Made by a program: the position numbers and the translations under genes
The notes under the pieces: generated by a model
The model's database searches: none
Seen by the model: only the letters and a program-made list of their open reading frames with translations
Told to the model about the DNA's origin: nothing
In this document: piece after piece, positions 1-7,001 of the stretch
How the letters are laid out: every line of letters begins with the position of its first letter
How positions within the stretch are numbered: position 1 is the first letter of the stretch
Source of the DNA: Deefgea tanakiae
Lineage (GTDB): Bacteria > Pseudomonadota > Gammaproteobacteria > Burkholderiales > Chitinibacteraceae
Length of the DNA stretch: 64,000 nucleotides
NCBI RefSeq assembly: GCF_019665765.1
Contig: NZ_CP081150.1
Span: forward strand, 992,001 to 1,056,000
Direction: 5' to 3'

Positions 1-514
1 CTTGGCCGTTAATCATTTCAAAACCGGTTGGCGTTTGCATCCAAGAATTCAATACGATAATCCAGAACGCTGACAAGGTCGTTCCGCCCGCGACCAGCAG
101 GGTGGCGAAAGTATGGACGCGGTTGCTGACCTTTTTTTGCCCAAACAGCATGATGCCCAGAAAAGTCGCTTCTAAGAAAAACGCGGTTAACACTTCATAA
201 GCGAGCAAGGGGCCAGCGATATTGCCGACGGTTTGCATGTAACCAGGCCAGTTGGTACCAAACTGGAAACTCATCGTAATGCCGCTGACTACGCCGAGCG
301 CAAACGTCAGCGCAAAAATCTTCACCCAAAAGCCATACGCTTCTTGCCATTTTTGATCGCCAGTAGCGTTAAAGCGCAGTTTGAAAAACAGCAAAATCCA
401 ACCCATAGCGATGCTGATGGTTGGAAATAAAATGTGGAAGGTAATATTGGCGGCAAATTGGATACGCGCCAAAACAATGGGATCGAGCAGGGAAGAGGCA
501 ACATCGGGCGACAT
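1..514 (-). CDS. cydA: Cytochrome bd-type quinol oxidase subunit I (N-terminal part)
   Basis: Partial gene; the window shows the first 171 residues and the rest lies beyond base 1. This inner-membrane subunit oxidises quinol and carries the hemes that reduce oxygen. His27 in the first membrane helix (FHILFP) lines up with the conserved heme ligand His19 of E. coli CydA. The FGTNWPGYM segment and the two conserved glutamates in AYEVLTAFFLEATFLG are also present. The HILFPTISIAMGW wording is closer to the CioA-like (cyanide-insensitive) branch than to E. coli CydA. It starts 5 bases after the regulator stop codon at 520, so the two are probably co-transcribed. The family is clear; the CydA versus CioA subtype is uncertain. 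Confidence 0.9.
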   Translation of the reverse strand, partial: MSPDVASSLLDPIVLARIQFAANITFHILFPTISIAMGWILLFFKLRFNATGDQKWQEAYGFWVKIFALTFALGVVSGITMSFQFGTNWPGYMQTVGNIAGPLLAYEVLTAFFLEATFLGIMLFGQKKVSNRVHTFATLLVAGGTTLSAFWIIVLNSWMQTPTGFEMINGQ

Positions 515-519
515 GATGA

Positions 520-1089
520 TTATTCCTTCGTGATTTCACTGCCACCCATAAAGGTTGGCAATTTTTGTTTGAATTCTAGAAATTTTTGCACTTGCGAGCC
601 CAGCTTCATCAGTGTTTTTAAGGTGTCCACATCCAAGCGCTGCATATCGGTGAACCAACTGGTAGTTAGGTCAATCAAATCGTGCATTTCTGCCATGCGC
701 GCTTGTGCGTGCTGGTCGGCATCGTTACTCGGCTTTTCAAGCAGCGCACCGCGCAGCATTGTCAGCGTTGGGTCGACTTCACGTTTTTTGCGCTCTTCAG
801 CCAGCGTTTGAAAAATCGCCCACACGTCTTCCGGCGTTGAATAGTATTCGCGGCGATCGCCGGGCAAATGTTGCAGCTTCACCAAACGCCATGAGGTCAG
901 CTCTTTGAGCCCCATGCTGACATTCGAGCGCGAAAAACCCAGCGCCTCGGCCATTTCATCGGCGTTCAGCGGTTTTTCGCTCACATAAAGCAGGGCGTAC
1001 ATCTGGCCGACTGTGCGATTAATGCCCCAATGGCTGCCCATTTCGCCAAAGTGCAGCACGAAAGATTGAACGAGTGGAGTGAGGTTCAT
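520..1089 (-). CDS. GbsR/MarR-family winged-helix transcriptional regulator
   Basis: A 189-residue DNA-binding protein. A winged helix-turn-helix occupies roughly residues 25-90: MYALLYVSEKPLNADEM, then a recognition helix near SRSNVSMGLKEL, then a wing around GDRREYY. The C-terminal half is helical and probably dimerises. This layout fits the GbsR-type subgroup of MarR regulators. The gene sits immediately upstream of the bd oxidase gene with a 5-base gap, so it may control that oxidase and itself. Two inverted repeats just upstream (1100-1139) are candidate operators. The ligand or signal is not visible from sequence. Confidence 0.85.
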   Translation of the reverse strand: MNLTPLVQSFVLHFGEMGSHWGINRTVGQMYALLYVSEKPLNADEMAEALGFSRSNVSMGLKELTSWRLVKLQHLPGDRREYYSTPEDVWAIFQTLAEERKKREVDPTLTMLRGALLEKPSNDADQHAQARMAEMHDLIDLTTSWFTDMQRLDVDTLKTLMKLGSQVQKFLEFKQKLPTFMGGSEITKE

Positions 1090-1099
1090 GTATGTTTTG

Positions 1100-1139
1100 A
1101 ATTTTCAGTAATTTGTGAAATTTGATATGGATCATATTC
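1100..1139 (-). promoter_or_regulatory. Candidate operator for the GbsR-type regulator
   Basis: Two short inverted repeats lie directly upstream of the regulator start. One is AATTTTCA (1100-1107) facing TGAAATTT (1116-1123), with 7 of 8 bases paired. The other is ATATG-GAT-CATAT (1125-1137), a perfect 5-3-5 repeat. Their position suggests autoregulation of the regulator-oxidase operon; this is inference. Confidence 0.4.
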
Positions 1140-1291
1140 TTACTGGGCGTTGGCTGCAATTGTGGATGAATGTTTGCGGTGATTGTATTTTTCTATGTGA
1201 TCGATAAAGAATGCCTAATTACGTGGCTTTGATGCGCTAGTCATATTCAAGACAGGTAAGTAAAAACACTTTCGGCTACAATGCGCGCCAT

Positions 1292-1594
1292 TCAAGGTGA
1301 TTTGCCGTGTGAGCGGCGAATTTAAACGGGAAACAGGTTCAAATCCTGTACTGCCCCTGCAACGGTTTTTCAGTGTGGGTTGATCACAAAAAATAAGTTT
1401 AAAAATGCTGTGCATCCCGCTATAGCGGTTCGCGCGGTGCTCGGAGTCCTCATGTACCTGCGTACATTCCGGCTTCTGTGCTCCGGGCTCTCCGCTCTAT
1501 CGGGCGCTCGCTATTTTTAATTCTTATTTTTAGCCACTGTCCATTTGAGATGGGAAGGCGATCAATCAAGTCTGATCAGTCCGGAGACCGGCCT
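1292..1594 (+). ncRNA. Cobalamin riboswitch with an inserted hairpin
   Basis: The conserved B12 aptamer blocks are present in order: AAGGTG near 1294, GGGAAACAGGT at 1328-1338, the CCTGTACTGCCCCTGCAACGGT stretch near 1344-1366, the B12 box GCCACTG at 1533-1539, GGGAAGGCG at 1552-1560, and GTCCGGAGACCGGCC ending near 1593. The RNA lies about 150 bases upstream of btuB and presumably represses btuB and the cob genes behind it when adenosylcobalamin is abundant. The segment between CAACGGT and the B12 box, normally short and variable, holds a 118-base palindrome (1401-1518), which makes the aptamer unusually long. Confidence 0.92.
1401..1518. repeat. Long palindrome inside the cobalamin riboswitch
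   Basis: An imperfect 118-base hairpin. It begins AAAAAT (1401-1406) and ends ATTTTT (1513-1518). Its mid-stem pairs CCCG and TATAGCGG with CCGCTCTATCGGG, and its tip is ATGTAC-CTGC-GTACAT at 1452-1467. The exact centre of the ends and the centre of the tip coincide near 1459-1460. A second palindrome with the same plan is inside cobB (7498-7636). Confidence 0.7.
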
Positions 1595-1743
1595 TGTGTC
1601 AACTCGCGCGTCGAGTTGAATTTTTACGCATGGCAGGGAGGCCGTGGCGGAATACTCTGTATCGTTTTTTACGATGTCGATTTGTTCTGCGCGGTTTCCA
1701 GCTTTAATCGCAATACGCAACGGGCGTATTGCTGGGGAACCTA

Positions 1744-3627
1744 ATGAATATCAGTTTTACCAAATCATACCTACTTGTTTTATCTGCACTCTCAACAATG
1801 CCTGTATTGGCTGAAGTCACGCAACTGGAAGATGTTGTCGTTACGGCGACGCGCATTGCGCAACCCGCCCGTGAAGTGATTGGCGATGTGACGGTGCTCG
1901 ATCGTGAAGCGATTGCTGCGCAAGGTGTGTCGAGTTTGCCAGAAGTCTTGGCTCGTCAGCCAGGGATTCAAATGAGCAGCTCGGGTGGTCCAGGCAAAGC
2001 GACTTCGGTATTTATGCGCGGTACCAACAATGGTCAAACCTTAGTGCTGATTGACGGCATTGTGTATGGTTCGGCGACTTTGGGTAGCGCTTCACTGCAA
2101 AATATTCCAGTGAATCAAATTGAAAGAATTGAGATTTTGCGCGGCCCAGCAGCCAGTCTATATGGCGGTGGTGCAATTGGTGGTGTGATTCAGATTTTCA
2201 CCCGCCAAGGTTCGGCTGGGTTTAAGCCGAGCGTAGAAGTCGGTTACGGCAATTACAATACCATCGACGCTAAAGCATCAGTGGGTGGCGGTAATGACAG
2301 TACGACTTATTCGATGACGGTGGCGCATTTTCAAACCGATGGCACCAATGCGATTGTTAATCCAAAACATACTAGTTTTTACGCAGATGATGATGGTTAT
2401 ACCAACAGCAGTTTATCGTTCTCAGCGCAGCATAAAATCAATCAAGATCATCAAGTCGGCTTAAGCGCTTTGGGCGCTTGGGGTGAAAATCATTACGATG
2501 GCAGTTTTTTGACCAAGTCATACAAAAATGTCGCGCAAAGCTATGACTACCGTGATGAAAGCTTTAACGGTAGCGGTAATGTTTGGCTCAAAACCCAATT
2601 TACACCGAACTGGCAAAGCAAATTGCAAGCGGGCGCTAGTGTGGACGATAGCAAGAGCTACACACCTGTTTCAGAGAAAAACTATGCCGATGTAACGGCC
2701 AAAATTAAAACCCAACAAAACCAACTTTCTTGGATGAACGACGTCAAGATGTTGGGCGGCAATGTGCAATTGGGCTTGGAAACGCTAGAGCAAGAAGTCA
2801 GCGGCGATACGCAATTTGCAGTCGATCATCGCCGCGTCAATAGCGCCTTGGCGGGTTATTTGGCGCATTACGCTGATTTTACGGTGCAATTAAATGGCCG
2901 CAGCGATGACAATTCTCAGTATGGTCGCCAAAACACAGGTACGGTTGGCTTGTCTTACCAAATCAATGATGACTGGGTGATTGGCTCGACGATGGGCACG
3001 GCATTTAAAGCGCCATCGTTTAATGATTTGTATTGGCCAAAGCAAGGCAATCCAAACTTGAAGCCTGAAGATTCAAATAGTAAAGAAGCCTTTATTCGTT
3101 TTGCGACCAACAATTTGAATGCCTCGGTGACCGCTTATTACAACAAAGTGAATAACCTCATCGCTTGGGCGCCAACCTCAACTGGCGTGTGGCTGCCGAG
3201 CAATATTGGTGAAGCTCAGCTCAAAGGCGTTACGCTCACGAGCGATTGGCAATCTGAAATGTATATCGCGGGCTTTAGCTACGATTATTTGAATGCCGAA
3301 GATGCAACTGCGGGCAGCCAAACGAAAGGCAAGCAATTAGCACGTCGCGCGAAAAATTCAGGTTTAGTGTATGCCGGTTTGCAAAGCAAAGTTTGGACTG
3401 CTCGCGTTGAAGTTCAGGCACAAGGTCAGCGCTATAACGATGCTGCCAATAAGCAATCATTGGCAGGTTATGGTTTGACCAATATCGCGGCAAGTTGGCA
3501 GTTTGCTAAAGACTGGTCGCTAAATGCGCGGATTAATAATGTGTTTGATAAAGAATATGAAACCAGTAAAGACTACGGCAATTTGGGCGTGAATGGTTTG
3601 CTCAGCGTGCGCTGGTCACCGAAGTAA
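1744..3627 (+). CDS. btuB: TonB-dependent vitamin B12 receptor BtuB
   Basis: A 627-residue outer-membrane receptor that takes up cobalamin using TonB energy. A signal peptide ends near VLAEV. A TonB box follows (DVVVTATR), then a plug domain with RIEILRGPAASLYGGGAIGGVI, then a barrel ending in the usual aromatic-rich strand (LLSVRWSPK). The ATG at 1744 is chosen because GGGGA stands 6-7 bases upstream; an upstream in-frame codon at 1729 would only add residues before the signal peptide. Placement behind the cobalamin riboswitch and in front of cbiB supports B12 or cobinamide as substrate. The cbiB frame follows with no gap. Confidence 0.93.
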   Translation: MNISFTKSYLLVLSALSTMPVLAEVTQLEDVVVTATRIAQPAREVIGDVTVLDREAIAAQGVSSLPEVLARQPGIQMSSSGGPGKATSVFMRGTNNGQTLVLIDGIVYGSATLGSASLQNIPVNQIERIEILRGPAASLYGGGAIGGVIQIFTRQGSAGFKPSVEVGYGNYNTIDAKASVGGGNDSTTYSMTVAHFQTDGTNAIVNPKHTSFYADDDGYTNSSLSFSAQHKINQDHQVGLSALGAWGENHYDGSFLTKSYKNVAQSYDYRDESFNGSGNVWLKTQFTPNWQSKLQAGASVDDSKSYTPVSEKNYADVTAKIKTQQNQLSWMNDVKMLGGNVQLGLETLEQEVSGDTQFAVDHRRVNSALAGYLAHYADFTVQLNGRSDDNSQYGRQNTGTVGLSYQINDDWVIGSTMGTAFKAPSFNDLYWPKQGNPNLKPEDSNSKEAFIRFATNNLNASVTAYYNKVNNLIAWAPTSTGVWLPSNIGEAQLKGVTLTSDWQSEMYIAGFSYDYLNAEDATAGSQTKGKQLARRAKNSGLVYAGLQSKVWTARVEVQAQGQRYNDAANKQSLAGYGLTNIAASWQFAKDWSLNARINNVFDKEYETSKDYGNLGVNGLLSVRWSPK

Positions 3628-4587
3628 TTGGTTATAAACGCCGTGTTCTTGCTTAATCCACTTACTTTTCTGGCCGCCTTGTTATTCGGGCTGGCCATCG
3701 AGTGGCTGTTCGGCGAGCCACGGCGTTGGCATTTGCTGGTGGGCTTTGGCCGACTCGCAAATGCCATTGAACGTGCAATGAATAAAGGAAGGATAGGTAT
3801 TGCGATGGGGGCTATTTCTGTAATGGTCTTGGTGGTAATACCTATTTTTGCTTTTATGGTGTTGCGAACGTATGCTCAGAGTTGGGCATGGGTTTTAGAT
3901 GGTTTGGCGCTGTGGTTTGCACTCGGCGCAAAAAGTCTGTTTGCGCATGTGCGAGCGATTGCGCAGCCTTTGATGCACGGTGATTTATCAGCGGCTCGAG
4001 TGGCCTTGAGCATGATTGTGAGCCGAGATTGCGCGCAATTGACTGAAACCGAGGTTGCCAAAGGTGCAATCGAATCGAATTTAGAAAACGGCGCCGATGC
4101 GATTTTTGCCACGCTGTTTTGGTTTGCACTATTCGGCGGCGCGGGTGCGCTGCTGCATCGATTGAGCAATACGCTGGACGCAATGTGGGGTTACCGTACG
4201 CCACGCTTTAATGAATTTGGTCGTTTCGCGGCGAGGCTGGATGATGTACTCAATTACATTCCCGCCCGATTGGTAGCGATTTCTTATGCCTTCCTCGGTA
4301 ACACACGGCAAGCGGTGCGAGCTTGGCACACGCAAGCGCCGCTGTGGGACAGCCCGAACGCAGGCCCGGTGATGGCCGCTGGTGCTGGTGCGCTGAGTCT
4401 GACTTTGGGCGGCAATGCGATTTATCACGGCCAAGTCGAGGTGCGCACGCCACTTGGTTTTGGCCCCGCACCGCAAGCGATCGATATTGAGCGCAGCCTT
4501 CGCTTAGTGCAAAAAACACTGGCTCTGTGGCTACTTTCTTGCGTAGCCTTGCCGGTATTGATGTTGTTATTTCAGGAATGGCTATGA
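3628..4587 (+). CDS. cbiB: Adenosylcobinamide-phosphate synthase (CbiB/CobD)
   Basis: An inner-membrane enzyme that attaches aminopropanol (or its phosphate) to adenosylcobyric acid. The length of about 315-319 residues is normal. The N-terminal block NPLTFLAALLFGLAIEWLFG is typical, as are the ESNLENGADAIFATLFW segment and the MWGYRTPRFNEFGRFAARLDD motif. Several hydrophobic helices are present. The start is uncertain: a TTG at 3628 directly follows the btuB stop, and a GTG at 3643 lies closer to where family members usually begin; neither has a good ribosome site, so translation may be coupled to btuB. The 3' end overlaps cobC by ATGA. Confidence 0.92.
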   Translation: MVINAVFLLNPLTFLAALLFGLAIEWLFGEPRRWHLLVGFGRLANAIERAMNKGRIGIAMGAISVMVLVVIPIFAFMVLRTYAQSWAWVLDGLALWFALGAKSLFAHVRAIAQPLMHGDLSAARVALSMIVSRDCAQLTETEVAKGAIESNLENGADAIFATLFWFALFGGAGALLHRLSNTLDAMWGYRTPRFNEFGRFAARLDDVLNYIPARLVAISYAFLGNTRQAVRAWHTQAPLWDSPNAGPVMAAGAGALSLTLGGNAIYHGQVEVRTPLGFGPAPQAIDIERSLRLVQKTLALWLLSCVALPVLMLLFQEWL

Positions 4588-5603
4588 ATCAAGCACCGCG
4601 TCACGGTGGTAATCTGCAAAATTTGATGCGCAATTTTGGCGGTACGCTCGCCGATTGGATCGATTGCTCAACCGGCATCGCGCCGTATTCATTTCCGTTA
4701 CCGGCCATGCCGGTGGAAGTCGCGCAGCGTTTACCACATCCTAGTCCTGAGTTTTTAAGCATTGCCGCGAATTACTACGGCAGCGATCAATTTCTAACAG
4801 TCGCTGGTTCGCAAGCGGCGATTGCGGCATTGCCGCTATTGCGTCCGCGCTGCAAAGTCGGCGTATTGCGCGCTGCGTATGCTGAGCATGCTTGGCGTTG
4901 GCAGTTGGCAGGGCACACCGTGGTGGTGCTGGATGTGAGCGAAGTTGAGTCAGCAGCAACGCAGCTCGATGTGCTGATTCTGGTCAATCCCAATAATCCA
5001 ACGGGTTTACTGTGGTCGCGGGAACAATTGCTGGTGCTGCACCAATCGTTGGCGCAACGCGGAGGCTGGTTGATTGTTGATGAAGCGTTTATCGATGTTG
5101 AGCCTAGCCAAAGTCTGTGCGCTGAGGTGGGCGTTGCGGGTTTGATTGTTCTGCGCTCAGTGGGTAAATTTTTTGGCTTAGCCGGTGTGCGTTTGGGCTT
5201 TGTATTTGCAGAACTGGCTGTGCGTGAGCAACTGGCAAAAATCATCGGCCCGTGGGCAGTGAGTGGCCCTGCGCTGTGGGCAGGGGAGTTGGCACTGGCT
5301 GATATAGCTTGGCAAAACGAGCAGCGTAAACGCTTGGCGAAAGATGCATTGTGGTTGACCGCTTTGCTAACCGACGTTGGTTTGCCGCCTACGGGCATTC
5401 ATCCCCTGATGCAGTTTTGCCCGACTGAACAGATCGATCAATGGGGGTATGCATTGGCAAGCAATCGTATTTATAGTCGCCCATTTAATACCCAAGATAT
5501 CGGCATCGATGCGATTCGTTTTGGCGCGGTGGCGGTGTCGCAGCGCGATGAGTTTGAGCGTCGATTGCGCAGTGCTGCGCAGCAAGTGAATCCAAAAGCA
5601 TAA
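4584..5603 (+). CDS. cobC: Threonine-phosphate decarboxylase (CobC; Salmonella CobD type)
   Basis: A 339-residue PLP-dependent class I aminotransferase-fold enzyme that decarboxylates L-threonine-O-3-phosphate to the aminopropanol phosphate used by CbiB. It opens with APRHGGNL, typical of this family. It has LVNPNNPTG, VDEAFIDVEP, and the PLP lysine in SVGKFFGLAGVRLGF. The ATG at 4584 overlaps the cbiB stop (ATGA), which implies translational coupling and matches the functional link between the two enzymes. An in-frame codon at 4527 would put 19 extra residues inside cbiB and is less likely. Confidence 0.92.
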   Translation: MNQAPRHGGNLQNLMRNFGGTLADWIDCSTGIAPYSFPLPAMPVEVAQRLPHPSPEFLSIAANYYGSDQFLTVAGSQAAIAALPLLRPRCKVGVLRAAYAEHAWRWQLAGHTVVVLDVSEVESAATQLDVLILVNPNNPTGLLWSREQLLVLHQSLAQRGGWLIVDEAFIDVEPSQSLCAEVGVAGLIVLRSVGKFFGLAGVRLGFVFAELAVREQLAKIIGPWAVSGPALWAGELALADIAWQNEQRKRLAKDALWLTALLTDVGLPPTGIHPLMQFCPTEQIDQWGYALASNRIYSRPFNTQDIGIDAIRFGAVAVSQRDEFERRLRSAAQQVNPKA

Positions 5604-5619
5604 TTTACGAGGGTTGGTG

Positions 5620-6408
5620 ATGAAAGGGCCGCAGCGAATTGCTTGCTTAAGTAGTGAAACGGTTGAAGTGCTCTATGCATTGGGGCAAGAACATCGCATC
5701 GTGGGGATTACCGCGTTTGCGCGCCACCCTGCGGGCGTCACCAAAAAACACCCGATTATTTCAGGCTTTTCTACCGCCAAAGCCGACAAGATTTTTGCGG
5801 TTGAGCCTGATTTGATTTTGGCTTATTCCAGCTTGCAGGGTGAAATCGTCAAGGAATGCATTTTGGCGGGTTATGAAGTGCATTTTTTCAATCAGCGCAG
5901 CATCGCAGGCATTTTTAAGATGATTGAAACCTTGGGTTTGCTGCTGAAATGCACTGAGCGTGCCAACGCTTTGATCGCTCAATTGCAAGCGGAAATCGAT
6001 GCAGCCAAGTTGGAGGCCACCCGGTTTGCGATACGCCCCAAAGTTTATTTTGAAGAGTGGCATACACCGCTCTACACCGGCATTCATTGGGTGTCTGAGC
6101 TGATCAATATTGCTGGTGGCGACGATGTGTTTGCAACGATCGCCCAGCAGGTGAGCGCCAAAAATCGAACTGTCTTACCCGAACAAGTCATTGCCGCCGC
6201 GCCGGATTTGATTTTGGGTAGCTGGTGCGGGCAGAAATTTGAAACTGAAGTCGTCAAAGCGCGTGCCGATTGGCAAACTATCCCTGCCGTACAGCACAAT
6301 CAAGTCCATGAAATCGCCAGCGAAGATTTGCTGGTGCCCGGCATTACCGCCATCACGCGCGGCCTGCCGCTGATTCAATCTTATATTCGGAGTTTTCAAT
6401 CATTATGA
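5620..6408 (+). CDS. BtuF-like corrinoid-binding protein without a signal peptide
   Basis: A 262-residue periplasmic-binding-protein fold (helical-backbone metal-receptor family, as in BtuF). It starts directly with the first strand (RIACLSSETVEVLYALGQEHRIVG) and shows no hydrophobic leader or lipobox. The ATG at 5620 has GAGGG a few bases upstream; the TTG six bases earlier is less likely. It overlaps cobO by ATGA and follows cobC by 16 bases, so it belongs to the cob operon. Similar leaderless proteins are often annotated as cobalamin-binding. A cytoplasmic role such as holding a corrinoid intermediate is possible but unproven. A true exported BtuF is encoded at 8672. Confidence 0.8.
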   Translation: MKGPQRIACLSSETVEVLYALGQEHRIVGITAFARHPAGVTKKHPIISGFSTAKADKIFAVEPDLILAYSSLQGEIVKECILAGYEVHFFNQRSIAGIFKMIETLGLLLKCTERANALIAQLQAEIDAAKLEATRFAIRPKVYFEEWHTPLYTGIHWVSELINIAGGDDVFATIAQQVSAKNRTVLPEQVIAAAPDLILGSWCGQKFETEVVKARADWQTIPAVQHNQVHEIASEDLLVPGITAITRGLPLIQSYIRSFQSL

Positions 6409-7001
6409 ACGCAGAAAAAAACGCCCGTCACGCCGCGCGCATGGCGCGTAAAAAAGCCATTATCGACGCCCACATTGCTGAAGCGAATATCGACACTGGC
6501 ATCATGATTTTGCTGACAGGCAACGGTAAAGGTAAATCATCATCAGCCTTTGGTATGGTCGCGCGCGCTATTGGTCATGGTTTGAAAGTCGGCGTGGTGC
6601 AATTTATCAAAAACCGTACCGACACCGGCGAAGAAGCATTTTTGGGCAAGCATTGCGAATGGCATGTAATGGGAGATGGTTTTACTTGGGAAACGCAAAA
6701 CTTTGAAGCGGACAAAGCCCGCTCAGAAAACGCATGGGCGATGGCGGCACTGATGCTAAATGATCCAAGTTACGACGTGGTGGTGCTCGACGAGCTTACG
6801 TATTGCTTGTCATACAAATACCTCGATAAAGAAACAGTTTTGCACGATTTGGAATCACGCCCCGAGATGCAACACGTCGTCGTCACCGGCCGCGCCGCGA
6901 TTGCCGAGTTGCATGAAATTGCGGATACGGTGACGGTGTTGGGTGATGAAAAACACGCCTACAAGTCGGGTATCAGAGCTCAAAAGGGTTTGGAGTGGTG
7001 A
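6405..7001 (+). CDS. cobO: Cob(I)yrinic acid a,c-diamide adenosyltransferase (CobO/BtuR)
   Basis: A 198-residue cytoplasmic enzyme that transfers the adenosyl group from ATP to the corrinoid cobalt, in both synthesis and salvage. It contains the P-loop TGNGKGKSSSAFG near residue 38 and the VVLDELTYCLSYKYLD motif. The C terminus, IRAQKGLEW, is typical of BtuR/CobO. Length is normal for the family. It overlaps the upstream BtuF-like gene (ATGA) and the downstream cobB gene, so it sits in the middle of a tightly coupled operon. Confidence 0.95.
   Translation: MNAEKNARHAARMARKKAIIDAHIAEANIDTGIMILLTGNGKGKSSSAFGMVARAIGHGLKVGVVQFIKNRTDTGEEAFLGKHCEWHVMGDGFTWETQNFEADKARSENAWAMAALMLNDPSYDVVVLDELTYCLSYKYLDKETVLHDLESRPEMQHVVVTGRAAIAELHEIADTVTVLGDEKHAYKSGIRAQKGLEW

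Noticed and set aside
434-811. A 125-codon plus-strand open frame across the oxidase and regulator genes
   Set aside because: It is antisense to two well-supported minus-strand genes.
1478-1744. An 88-codon open frame in the btuB leader
   Set aside because: It lies wholly within the riboswitch and its expression platform.
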